Below are positions 1 through 9,480 of a stretch of 64,000 nt of DNA, in pieces. Source of the DNA: RHKX01 sp963839535. GTDB taxonomy: Bacteria; Actinomycetota; Thermoleophilia; Solirubrobacterales; 70-9. The DNA is taken from the NCBI GenBank assembly GCA_963839535.1, contig CAWIVF010000001.1, forward strand, positions 1 to 64,000. Reading direction: 5' to 3'. The notes under the pieces were generated by a model. The model ran no database searches and was not told the origin of the DNA. It was given only the letters and a program-made list of their open reading frames with translations. A program made the position numbers and the translations under genes. Positions within the stretch are counted from its first letter, which is position 1; each line of letters begins with the position of its first letter.

Positions 1-338
1 TCTTCGCCGACACCTACGCGACCCCCGAGAGCGAGTGGTCGACACCGCCGGCCCACGTCGGCGACCCGGCCAAGCTGTTCGATCACTTCCCCGTCTACGT
101 GCGGCCCGCGGCCATGCTGGAGGGCTACCGGGAGATCGTCGGCGACGCGGCCTTCTACGCGTTCGCTCGCGACCTCATCGAGACCTACGGCTACGACGTG
201 ATCTCGATCGAGGAGTTCATCGCGACCGCCCTGGAGGACAGCGGGCTGACCGGGAACGACCTCGCTCAGCTCGACGAGTACTTCCGGCAGTGGCTGCTCG
301 GGACGACGAAGCCGACGCTGACCCCCGCAGACTTCTAG
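1..338 (+). CDS. M1 family aminopeptidase, C-terminal part (5' end outside window)
   Basis: The reading frame is open from the window edge (codons start at base 3) to the TAG ending at 338, giving the last ~111 residues. The pattern fits the helical C-terminal end of the catalytic region of M1 zinc aminopeptidases: a short conserved stretch with YVRPAAMLEGYREIVGD, then helices leading to a Ser-Gly-Leu...Asp-Leu element, and a final FRQWLLGTTKP. In the family this part shapes the substrate pocket; the HEXXH zinc site lies upstream and is not visible. There is no signal or membrane segment in this part. The next gene follows 17 bases later. The family call is by pattern only; another gluzincin with the same tail is possible. 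Confidence 0.75.
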   Translation, partial: FADTYATPESEWSTPPAHVGDPAKLFDHFPVYVRPAAMLEGYREIVGDAAFYAFARDLIETYGYDVISIEEFIATALEDSGLTGNDLAQLDEYFRQWLLGTTKPTLTPADF

Positions 339-355
339 GGGGCTACCGCACGAGG

Positions 356-1633
356 GTGGACACGCGAGTCGAACAGAGCGGCGAAGCCGGGGTCTTCCCC
401 CAGGGCGAACTGCCCGCGGATCCGGCCCTGGCGGGGGTCGCGGCGGAGCTGCGCCGCTCGCGTCTGGCGGCAGAGCTGTTCGACCCGGATTGGAACCTCC
501 GCTGGATCTCCGAGGAGCTGAAGGCGCTGCTCGGCGAGTGGGACGAGGAGCGAATCGGATATGGACAACACGTTCTCGAGGCCCGTACGAACGAGCTCTG
601 GAGCCACGCCGCAACCGCGGAGTCGCAGGCCGAGTGGGGGAGGGTCAACGTTCCCTACGTGCTTCACGAGACGCCCGGCGACGTCCTCGCCGGGCTCGAG
701 CTGGGCAGGCAGCCGGACCTCCCCACCGACCTCGAGCCGCGTCCCGCACCGGCGACCTGGTCGTACGAGATCGAGTACCAGCGGCCCGGGTTCAGGCCGA
801 TGCGGATCACCTGCCTGGCGGTGCGGATCAACGACGGGGACGGCAACCGGATCGGCACGGCGAACGTGTACGCGCCGGCATTGCCCGCCACGATCATCGA
901 TCTGCTCGCTCGCGGGGACGAGAGCATGTACCAGCGAATGGCCCGCCTGGTGGAGCCCGGCCGGCGGCCGGCGGCGATCCTCTTCGCCGACCTTCAGGCT
1001 TCCGGGCCGCTTTCCCGGCGCCTTCCGAGCGCGACGTACTTCGCGCTGATCCGCGCGCTGACGACCGCGATCGACGAGGTCGTCGGCCGCTACGGCGGCG
1101 TGGTCGGAAAGCACGCCGGTGACGGCGTCACCGCCTTCTTCCTCGTGGACGAGATCGGGTCTGCCTCCGCCGCCGCCCAGGCCGCGCTGGAGGCCGCGCG
1201 GGGGATTCGGGAGGCGACCGCGACGGTCGCTGCCGACGCCGCCGCCGAAGGCTCGCCGATCGAGCCGCACGACGTGGCGATGAACATCGGCGTCCACTGG
1301 GCCGGCGCTCTATATATGGGGCAGGTCGTCACGGACGGGCGGCTGGAGGTGACCGCCCTCGGCGACGAGGTCAACGAGTGCGCGCGGATCCAGCAGTCGG
1401 CGCGCGACGGCTCGGGCTTCGCCTCCAAGACGCTGCTCGAGCAGCTCTCGGGCGAGGATGCGGACGCGGTCGGGATCGATCCGGACCGGATCACCTACCG
1501 GACCGTGGCGGAGCTGCCGGGGGCGACGGACAAGTCGATGCGCGACGCGGGCGGCATCGCGGTCGCCGGACTGCCCGACGGCGGGTCGCGGAGCCGGCCT
1601 AGCCGCCGCAGACCCGCGGCACCGAACCGGTGA
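356..1633 (+). CDS. Class III adenylate/guanylate cyclase
   Basis: 425 aa if it starts at GTG 356, chosen because upstream in-frame codons overlap the M1 gene and do not resemble protein. Residues ~20-200 form a PAS-like sensory region (FDPDWNLRWIS...). From ~205 a class III cyclase domain is clear: FADLQASG carries the first metal-binding Asp, HAGDG (~residue 256) the second, a preceding Lys (VGKH) is the purine-selecting position, and LGDEVNECARI (~335) holds the Asp and Asn/Arg expected of an adenylyl cyclase. The product would be cytosolic and make cAMP. The C-terminal ~15 Arg/Pro-rich residues overlap the antisense sulfatase end and may be out of frame. Guanylate specificity cannot be excluded. 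Confidence 0.85.
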   Translation: MDTRVEQSGEAGVFPQGELPADPALAGVAAELRRSRLAAELFDPDWNLRWISEELKALLGEWDEERIGYGQHVLEARTNELWSHAATAESQAEWGRVNVPYVLHETPGDVLAGLELGRQPDLPTDLEPRPAPATWSYEIEYQRPGFRPMRITCLAVRINDGDGNRIGTANVYAPALPATIIDLLARGDESMYQRMARLVEPGRRPAAILFADLQASGPLSRRLPSATYFALIRALTTAIDEVVGRYGGVVGKHAGDGVTAFFLVDEIGSASAAAQAALEAARGIREATATVAADAAAEGSPIEPHDVAMNIGVHWAGALYMGQVVTDGRLEVTALGDEVNECARIQQSARDGSGFASKTLLEQLSGEDADAVGIDPDRITYRTVAELPGATDKSMRDAGGIAVAGLPDGGSRSRPSRRRPAAPNR

Positions 1634-3447
1634 CGGTCTCGACCCTGCCGTCGAGCACGGCCACCTCCGCCGCGACCGGGGTGGCTTCTCCCCTGGTTGA
1701 TCGAGTCGCGGGGGATCGCGCACCGAGAGCGGCCGCCGCCGCGTCCTCGATCGCCCCGCCCGGGACCGCGGAAGCGCGCCGAAACCGCCTCGCCCGCGTC
1801 GGCGCCGCCGATCTTCGCCACGACGGCGGAGGCGGTGCAGCGGCCGCCCGTGCACGAGCTTCTCTTCATAGGCGAGCTTGAGCTTCAGCCGCGGGCTCGC
1901 CCGGCAGGCCTGGCCGGCGCAGGCGCGAGGTCGTCGAGGAGCCGGGCCAGCGCCGCGCGCTCGCGCCGGTAGCGGTCGGTCGGCGTGGAGGCTGCGCAGC
2001 TGGTCGGGGTCGCGCTCGAGGTCGTACATCTCGCGCTCCCCGTTCGGGTACTCCATGTACGCGTAGCGATCGGTGCGCACGCCGCGGTAGCGCGGCATCT
2101 CGGGATCGAAGCAGGCCTCCTCGACCTGGCACCAGTTCTCGAGCACGATCGCCCGCCCCGGGCCTCAGGTGGCGGTCCTCGATCATGGCGCGCAGGGAGC
2201 GGCCGTCGGCGGGCGCGGCGGGCTCGGCGTTCGCGTAGTCGAGGATCGTCGGGGCCAGGTCGACGTTGGCGGCGAGCTGCGCGGCGCACCTCGCCCCGCG
2301 GGACGCCGGGACCGCGCAGGATCAGCGGCACGCCGATCGACTCCTCGTAGGGGTACTGCTTGCCGATCCGGATCCGGTGCTCGCCGAGCAGGAAGCCGTT
2401 GTCGGAGGTGAAGACGATCAGCGTGTCGGCGAGCTCGCCGGTGTCGCGGAGCGCACGCGACGACCCGGCCGACGAGATCGTCGACCGCGAGGAGGCTGGC
2501 GAGCCGCGAGCGGTAGCGGGCGCGCAGCACGCCGCGCGCCTGCTGGCTGATCGGGGTCAGCGCCGCGATCGCAGCCGGCTTGTCGGAGACGTCCGCCTCG
2601 TTGAAGGACGCGCGCTGCGGCAGCTTCTCGCCGTCGAAGGCGCCGGCGTGGCGCGGCGCCGGGCGCGGGTTCGGGAAGGTCGGGATCGCGCGGGTCGTCG
2701 TCGCCGGGCGACTCGCCGCTGGAAGATCTCGACGTGCGGCGCCAGCGGCGCGACGTTGAGGAAGAACGGCTGCCGCTTGCGGCGCGCGCCGCTCGATCAG
2801 CGCCGACCGCCTTCTGCGCGTAGACGTCGGTCTGGTAGTCGGCGGGGTCCTCGACGTCGTAGTCCCCGTAGGTGACCAGCGTGCCGTTCTCGTTGAGGGT
2901 GTAGCCGAACATCCGGTAGGTGGAGCTGTCGATCGATCCCTGCCACGCGTCCCATCCGGGCGGGATCCCGGCCGGGCTCCGTTCGCTGCCCGTAGCCGTT
3001 CAGGTACTTGCCGATGTGGGCGGTGAAGTAGCCGCCGCGCCGCAGCGCGACCGGCAGGGTCGCGGAGGCGTCGAGCGCCTCGATCCCGCCGTTCGGCGGG
3101 CTGTTGCGAAGCACCCCGTTGTTGTGCGAGTACTGCCCGGTCAGGTAGGTGGCGCGGGAGGGGCAGCAGACCGGGTTGCTGGCGAAGCTGCGGGTGAAGC
3201 TGATGCCGCGGTCGGTCAGCAGCCGTTGCACCTTGGGCATCACCCGCATCGACTCGATCGTCTGGTCGTCGGTCATGACGACGACGATGTTGGGGCGTCC
3301 CTGGGCGGCCGCTCGCGGCCGCGCGGTGGACCGCGGCGACGGCATCGCCGGCGAACATCGCGCCTCGCCGCGCCGCCGGGACGGTTGCGACCGCGACGCC
3401 CAGCACCGCCTGCGGCGGCCGACGCCAGCGCGCACGATCCTTCGCAA
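1599..3447 (-). CDS. Secreted sulfatase (arylsulfatase family), reading frame broken many times
   Basis: Piecing the three minus frames together gives a ~600-aa sulfatase starting at TTG 3447. An Ala/Arg-rich leader precedes RPNIVVVMTDDQ, the metal-binding Asp pair of the alkaline-phosphatase fold. CCPSRATYLTGQ holds the C-X-P-S-R signature whose Cys becomes formylglycine. HIGKYLNGYG, TSDNGFLLGEHRIRIGK and the late RGVRTDRYAYMEYPNGE segment are all recognisable. A C-terminal Cys-containing tail ends VPRVCGG at the stop 1599-1601. At least ten frame changes lie between about 3440 and 1700; those I could place fit single extra bases. Residues on both sides of each break stay conserved. Either the region is poorly resolved or the gene is decaying. 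The sulfated substrate is unknown. Confidence 0.75.
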
Positions 3448-3562
3448 GTGGAGACGGCTACTCTGCGGAGCGGTGCCGTCAGCTCCTCGGCATGAGCGCC
3501 GTTAGCCGTTTCCGTTCGCTGGAGCCGGAGCTCGGCTCCGCACGCAGTCGCCGGCAGCGGGC

Positions 3563-5963
3563 TCATCCGACCGCGGCGCGGCGGACGTTGCGCTTGCGAA
3601 CCCACTCGGCCGGCGTAGTAGCTGCCGACCACGAAGGCGAAGGCGATGCATCTGCGCGACGAAGCTCTCGACCGTGGGGAAGATCCCGAGCCAGGTCCCC
3701 ATCCAGAGCGGGAGACTCGATGTCGATCGGGGTGATGCCCGAGCCAGCCGACGCCCTGCAGAGTGCGCACGGTGTTGCCGACGAGCACGACGAGGACGAG
3801 GGAGATCAGGACGCCGGTGACGATCAGGAGCCGCTTGTAGGGGAGCTTCTGCTCGAGCTTGAAGGTCGCGAAGCCGACCGATCGCGGTCAGCAGCAGCCC
3901 GAGCGAGACGCCGGCGAGGACGATCGCGGGGCCGGAGCTGAGCTGCAGGGCCTGGAGGAAGAGCACGGTCTCGAAGCCCTCGCGGAAGACGCTCGTGAAG
4001 CCGAGGGCGTAGAGGCCGGCGACGGTCCCGGCCGCGCCCGACGACGGCGCCGGCCCCCTCGGCGAGTCAGCTCCTTGCGAGCGCTCGCGATGGCCCTTGA
4101 TCCACTCGGTCCAATAGACGCTGGTGGAAGAACCAGTTGAGGACGAGCAAGAGGACGCCGATGGCGACCAGCCCGACCACGGCCTCGAGCTTCTCGCCGT
4201 ACTGCGAGAGCGAGTCGAGGAGCGAGCATGGCGACGAAGAAGAGGGCGATGCTGGCCGGGACGGCGAGCAGGGCGCCGCGGAGGATCGGCTTGCGCAGGG
4301 GCCGCTTGACGCCGATCATGCTGGCCGTGATCGCGGCGATGATCAGGATCGCCTCGAGGCCTTCGCGGAAGACGATGAGCGCCGAATTCGTGATCACCGT
4401 CGCCGGCGCTCTCGCCCTCGCCGGTCTTGGCGCGAGCGTCCGCGAGGGCCTCGTCGAGAACGAGCCTCGTGGTCGCGCACCTCGCGTGTGCCGGCGTCGT
4501 CGGCGATCAACTGGGCAAGGCCGGACTCGCCGCGGGCGCCGTACCACATCAACCCCTCCACCTCGGCGGCGAGGCCGGGGTCGAAGGCGCGCAGCTTGAT
4601 CTCGGGGCCGAACTCGAAGAACGCGTAGGCGGTGAGCCTGGCCTGCTCGGCGGTCTGCGGCTCGCCGGCGTTGAGGGCGGCCTCCATCTGGTCGAGGCTG
4701 ATCTCGACGAGGTCGTAGTCGGCGTCGTCGGTCGACGCGCGCCAGGCGGCGGGGAAGATCTCGTCGACGATCTCCATGGCGCGGTCGTGGGCGTCCTCGA
4801 CCTGCTCGAGCTCGACGACGTTCTCGCCGCTGTTGGCGCCGTCGAGGTAGCCGGCGAGCTCGCTCGATGCGTGGACTCGAGCGCGGCCAGTTCCTCGGGG
4901 TCGCGCTGCTCGAGCTCCGGCGAGAGGTCGCTGAGGGCCGAGGTCGCAGCGTCGACGAACGCGATCCCCTCGGTGATCTCGAAGGGGGTCGTCACCTCCG
5001 TCCCGGAGACGCCGTGGTCGTACTCGACCGGAATCAGATCCAGGAAGCGGATCAGCTGCTGGCCGCGCCTCGCCTGCTCCTCGGGAGTGAACGGCGCGGC
5101 GGTGAAGTGGTCGAGCAGGGAATCGGCGTCGGCGACGGGCGGCCGGGAGGCGCCGAGGCGAGTCCGCGAGCGCCGGCAGCGAGGCAAACCGCCGGTCGGC
5201 CTCGGCCCTTGCGGCAGCACCGCGCTGCTCCTCGTACTCGGGGGCGAGCAGCTTCCAGTAGCCGGCCGCCGCCGCGGTCGATTCGGCAACGGCCGGGCAG
5301 GTAGCCGCGCTCGGCCTCGGTCGCCGCCTCGTCCAGGTATCCGAGCAGGCGGGCCTGGTAGGCGTCGAGGAGGTCCTTGCGGATCTGGATCGCGGCATCC
5401 GCGGGGGAGAGGTCGCCGGACTCGAGCTGTTCGATGGCGGTCGTGGCGTCGACCCCCGGCCTGGTGAAGCGGGTGGCCTGGCGGAAGTCGCGGATCAGCA
5501 GCCAGGCGCGCGCCCGGCCGGCCTGGCCCTTTCGGCGCTCTGTGGTGGTGACCTCGTACGCCCCGGCGCGAAGCGCGCGCGACGACGGTGCCGTATGCCG
5601 ACCGCGAGCGCGAGCGCGTCGCCCGCCCGGACCGCTCGCCCGGCATCCGCGATGGCCCGCCGCAGCTCCCTCAGATCTGCCGGCGCATCGGCGGCGAGGC
5701 CGCGCTCGAGGGGTCCCGACGAGCGCCGCGCCGGCGCGCCTTGACGTCCGCCGCTCGGCTCGCGCCGTCGAGCAGCGAGCTCGGTCGCGCGCGTCGAAGA
5801 TCGGAGCTGCGGATCCGCTCGGCCGCCTTCCAGGGAGGAACCGGCTCGTCCGCCTTCCCGCTCGCGGCCTCAGCGCCGCAGCGAGGGCGAGGGCCGTGGC
5901 GAGAACGGCGGTGAGCCTCCTCGCGGCGGCGGCTGCGGCGACTCCCGCAAGTGGCGGCCTCAT
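3563..5963 (-). CDS. FTR1-family high-affinity iron permease with long N-terminal extracytoplasmic domain (frame-broken)
   Basis: About 790 aa when the frames are joined. Start ATG 5963 overlaps the upstream stop (ATGA) and begins a signal peptide (Arg then an Ala/Leu-rich core). Residues ~30-480 form a helical extracytoplasmic region (YEVTTTERRKGQ..., HFTAAPFTPEEQARRGQ..., EVTTPFEITEGIAF). The rest is the polytopic FTR1/EfeU domain with both iron-channel motifs: IVFREGLEAIL at about 4390-4360 and a second REGFETVLF near 3970. In the family these REXXE motifs carry ferric iron across the membrane. The end is taken as ...VRKRNVRRAAVG with the stop at 3563. Many frame breaks occur, in the +1 direction where resolvable. 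The pairing with the upstream periplasmic protein suggests an iron-uptake operon. Confidence 0.8.
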
Positions 5964-6906
5964 GCGTCCTGGATCTCGACGCCGAGCCGCTCGGCCGCCT
6001 GAGTCACCTGGCCGGCGATCTCCTCGGCGCGTGCCTGCGCTTCGGAGCCGAGGGTGTCGGCGTCCTCGCCCGTGAACTCCTCGCCGTCGGCCTCGCGGTC
6101 GCGCGATGTCCTCCACGTAGGCGAGCAACTCGCTCGAGCTGCTGACCCGTCTGCTCGGCCTGGGCTCGGTCCTCCTCGGCGATCATCGGCTCGATCTGCT
6201 CGTAGGTCAGGACGGATCCCCTCGAGGATGTCGGCGATGTCGGAGAGCCGCGAGGTTGCGACGAAGCCCTGCTCCGTCGGCCTCGCTCCCCGGCGATGTA
6301 CGCCGAGTTCTTCCACGCCTCGAAGTACTCGCTCATGGTCGGGGTCATGATCGTGATCGCCGTGAACGCATCGGACTGCGGTCGGCTCGAAGGCCTCGGC
6401 GTCGCGTCGTGCAGGGAGGCGGCCTGGTCCGCGAATTCGCGCAGCGTCGCGACGTAGGTGTCAGCGTCGGGGATCGCCCTCGCCGAACTCCACCTTGCCG
6501 TCGCCGTCGGCGTCCTGCTCCACGTCGGCGAGCAGGTCGGGGTTGGTGCCGTATAGGGCGGTCTCGGTGAGGAAGAAGAGGTTGCCCGGCTGCTTCAGCG
6601 TCTCGCCCTGCGGCGTCTGGAGCGTGAAGGAGACGGCACTCTCCGGGTCGGAGGCGTCCGAGCCGGCGTCGATGTCGACGTCGTACTGGGCGAGTCGCGG
6701 GACCCGGCGACGATGCCCTCCATCTCCTCATAGGCGGGGTTCGCCTTCACGAAGGCCTGCTTGCGAGTCGGCGAGCAGCGCGGGAGACCTCCTCGCCGTC
6801 TTCGCGCATCAGCGCTTCGTAGTCGAAGCCGGCCGCCTCGGCGAGCTCGTAGTACTCCTCGGCGTTCGCGGTCGAGGATGCCGACCTGCTCGGCCGGCGG
6901 GGGCGA
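5960..6906 (-). CDS. Periplasmic EfeO/imelysin-like protein, iron-transport partner (5' end missing, frame-broken)
   Basis: Joined frames give ~310 aa: SPPPAEQVGILDA, NAEEYYELAEAAGFDY, FVKANPAYEEMEGIVAG, a GNLFFLTETALYGTNP element, a DADGDGKVEFGEAIPD acidic stretch resembling an EF-hand loop, YFEAWKNSAYIAG, and a helical C-terminus ending ERLGVEIQDA. The stop overlaps the permease start by ATGA, so the two are co-translated. The family (extracytoplasmic iron-binding partners of FTR1 permeases) is inferred from this pairing and the helical pattern; no HXXE site is visible. No plausible start or signal peptide exists: in-frame codons run straight into the promoter and start of the divergent gene at 6927. 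The true N-terminus seems to have been lost. Confidence 0.5.
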
Positions 6907-6926
6907 CTCGCTATAAACGCAGGGGA

Positions 6927-7739
6927 ATGGACGGCTACTTCGCATCGGACTCGATGCTGCGCCGTGTCCAGGGGGAGCGGGTCGTGATGATCTCGGGGCC
7001 GCGAGCGCTGCTCATGCAGGCCGCCCACCCGCTGGCGGTGGAGGGGCTGCTCGCCCACACGACCGGCCTCGACGACCCCTACACGCGGCTCGAGCGCACC
7101 GCTCAGGTGATGAACGCGATCGGGTTCGGGTCCCGGGAGGAGGCCGACCGGATGACGCGCCGGGTCCGGGCCATGCACCGCCGGGTTCGCGGCGAGCTGG
7201 CCGAGGACGCCGGCAACTTCCCCGCGGGCACTCCCTACGCCGCGGACGATCCGGCGCTGCTGATGTGGGTCCTCTTCAGCCTCGTCGACTCCGGGATCGT
7301 CGTCTACGAGCGGTTCGTCAAGACGATGAGGAGAGCGGAGAAGGAGGCGTACTGGCGCGACTTCCGCGTGGTCGGGGGCCTCTTCGGGCTGGCCGAGAGC
7401 GACATGCCGGCGGATCTCGACGAGCTCGACGCCTACCGCCACGACATGTATGCGAGCGGCGACCTCGTGGTCACCGACTGGGCGCGGACGAAGGCGCTCG
7501 AGATCGTCTTCGAGCCCCCGGTACCGCTTGCGGTGCGCCCGCTGGTGGAGGCGGTCAACTTCGTCACCGTCGCCCTGCTCCCGGCCCAGATCCGCGAGCA
7601 GTACGACTTCGCGGCGCTGCCGCCGAACCCGGTTCGCGAGGTCGCCGTCGCCGCCTACGCCGAGTACGTCAAGCGGGCGGTCCTGCCCTTCATGCCCGGC
7701 CGTCTGCGTCGCATGTCGGTTGCCCGGGCGGCCGCCTGA
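6927..7739 (+). CDS. MpaB-family (DUF2236) oxygenase-like protein
   Basis: Intact 270-aa frame, ATG start preceded by AGGGGA. The N-terminus (GYFASDSMLRRV, then SGPRALLMQAAHPLAVEGLLAH) matches the oxygenase MpaB family, where histidines of the conserved helices bind haem b. The LLMWVLFSLVDSGIVVYERF helix and the C-terminal LPPNPVREVAVAAYAEYVKR also fit. The family includes latex-degrading rubber oxygenase, but most members have no known substrate, so no reaction is assigned. The stop overlaps the ABC1 kinase start (TGATG), so the pair is probably co-translated. No signal peptide is visible. Confidence 0.8.
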   Translation: MDGYFASDSMLRRVQGERVVMISGPRALLMQAAHPLAVEGLLAHTTGLDDPYTRLERTAQVMNAIGFGSREEADRMTRRVRAMHRRVRGELAEDAGNFPAGTPYAADDPALLMWVLFSLVDSGIVVYERFVKTMRRAEKEAYWRDFRVVGGLFGLAESDMPADLDELDAYRHDMYASGDLVVTDWARTKALEIVFEPPVPLAVRPLVEAVNFVTVALLPAQIREQYDFAALPPNPVREVAVAAYAEYVKRAVLPFMPGRLRRMSVARAAA

Positions 7740-9164
7740 TGGCCGACGACGGCGAGCCGGACGAGCCGCCGCCCGAGCTCGCCCGCCGACTCGCCGCGGA
7801 TCCGCACCGGGCGGATCGGCCGCACCGCGAACGTCGGCGGGATGGTCGCCGGGCAGGGCCTCCGCTGGGCCGGCACGCGCCTGGTCAACCTGACCCGGGA
7901 CCAGGAGCGCTCGCAGCGGGCGACCGACGACCGCGTCGCCGCGATCGCCGTGCAGATCGCGCGCCAGCTCGGCGAGATGAAGGGCGCGGCGATGAAGATC
8001 GGCCAGGTGCTCGCGACGGTCGAGATGCCCGGGCTCTCGGAGGAGGGCCAGGCCGAGTTCCGCGCCGCGCTGGCGCAGCTCCGCGACGACGCCCCGAAGT
8101 TCGGCTTCGAGGACATCCGCAAGGTCGTCGAGGGGGACCTCGGCGGCCGGATCGGCGACCACTTCGCCGAGTTCGAGCCGGAGGCCTTCGCCGCCGCGTC
8201 GATCGGCCAGGTCCATCTCGCCCGCACCCACGAGGGCGACGAGGTGGCGGTGAAGGTGCAGTACCCCGGGGTCGCCGAGGCGGTCGAGATCGACCTGCGG
8301 AACCTCCACCTGATCCTGCGGCTGGTCAAGCGGATGGCGCCCGGGCTCGACGCCAAGGCCGTCGGCGGGCGAGGTCCGCGAGCGGATCTCGGAGGAGCTC
8401 GACTACGAGCTCGAGGCGCAGAACCACCGGGCGCTGGCCCGCGCCTTCCGCGGCCACCCGTTCGCGGTGGTTCCCAGGGTCCACACGGCGCTGTCGAGCC
8501 GGCGGGTCCTCGTCACGGACTTCCTCGACGGCGTCCGCTTCGACGCCGTCAAGGAGATGGACGACGCGACGCGCGACCGCTACGGCGAGATCGTCTTCCG
8601 CTTCTTCTTCGACCGCGAGCGCACGCTGATGGTCCTCGGCGATCCCCATCCCGGCAACTACCTGCTGCTCGCCGGACGGCCGGGTCGGGTTCCTCGACTT
8701 CGGCATGGTCAGGCGGGTCCCCGCCGAGCACCTCGAGCGGGAGCGCGCCCTCGGCAGGGCCATCGCGGCTGAAGGAGCCGGAGGCGGTCCACGCGCTGAT
8801 GTCGGAGCTCGGCTATCTCCCGGACCCGGACCAGTTCGACCCGGCCGACCTCCTCGACCAGGTCTACGGCGGTGCGCGCTGGCTCTTCGAGCCCGGCTTC
8901 CGGCGGCTCGACCCCGATTACGCGCGCGAGCTGATCGAGCTCAGCGGCTCGCCGCGCAGCCCGCACTACGAGGCGATGAAGCGCCAGACGCTGCCGCCCG
9001 CCTCGCTGCTGATGCGCCGGCAGGAGGGCCTGATCTTCATCACGCTCGCCGACCTGCGGGCCGGGGCCGACTGGGCGGCGATCGCGGCGGAGTACTTCGC
9101 CGGAGCCGCCCCCTCGACCGAGCTGGGCCGCCAGGAGCGCGAGTTCTGGGGAAGCCTCGGCTGA
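7739..9164 (+). CDS. ABC1/UbiB-family atypical kinase (AarF domain), four frame breaks
   Basis: Start ATG 7739 overlaps the previous stop. After correcting four +1 breaks (near 7798, 8367, 8685 and 8772) the protein is ~473 aa. ABC1 hallmarks appear in order: KGAAMKIGQVLA (KxGQ motif that replaces the Gly-rich loop), FAAASIGQVHLA, VAVKVQYPG with the ATP-site Lys, SEELDYELEAQNH, a DPHPGNYLL catalytic loop and FLDFGM as the metal-binding DFG. UbiB/Coq8 relatives support quinone or isoprenoid lipid metabolism; the actinobacterial paralogues are not characterised. Each break restores a conserved residue run when one base is dropped, so the gene is probably intact in the cell. Confidence 0.85.
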
Positions 9165-9258
9165 ACGAAGCCGCCCAACCTCGCCGATACCCCCTTACTT
9201 CGGTCCGCGGGGGCCGTTCTTACCCACGAGTCCCCGTAATCAACGACTGGAGGAGCCC

Positions 9259-9405
9259 ATGTCACTACCGATCCTGCTCATCATCATCGGAATCGTCCTG
9301 GCAGTGCTGGTCCATTACGCGCTGGGCATCGCGCTGATCCTGATCGGCCTGGTCCTGCTCGTCGTCCCCCACCTGCGCGGCGGTGGTACCGCCCGGAGGG
9401 TCTGA
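9259..9405 (+). CDS. 48-aa hydrophobic membrane protein
   Basis: A short gene with a strong Shine-Dalgarno (TGGAGGA) ending about 5 bases before ATG 9259. The product is almost entirely two hydrophobic helices, LPILLIIIGIVLAVLVHYA and LGIALILIGLVLLVV, joined by a very short turn, with a basic tail (PHLRGGGTARRV). It resembles small two-helix membrane proteins of actinobacteria, but I cannot assign a family or function. A good hairpin (9446-9480) closes the transcript. The 94-bp upstream gap separates it from the ABC1 gene and has a clear leader, suggesting its own promoter; no confident -35/-10 is seen. Confidence 0.65.
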   Translation: MSLPILLIIIGIVLAVLVHYALGIALILIGLVLLVVPHLRGGGTARRV

Positions 9406-9445
9406 CTTCGGAGGGGCTCCCCCCGAGGACGAGCAGTTCACCCCC

Positions 9446-9480
9446 CCGCCGGTCCGGGAGCTCAGCTCCCGGGCCGGCGG
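9446..9480. terminator. Bidirectional hairpin terminator candidate
   Basis: Inverted repeat: CCGCCGGTCCGGGAG pairs with CTCCCGGGCCGGCGG around a 5-base loop (15-bp stem with one G-T pair). It lies between the 48-aa membrane gene (+) and the convergent SDR gene (-) and contains the SDR stop codon. There is no T-run on either side, as is usual in very GC-rich genomes. Confidence 0.6.
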
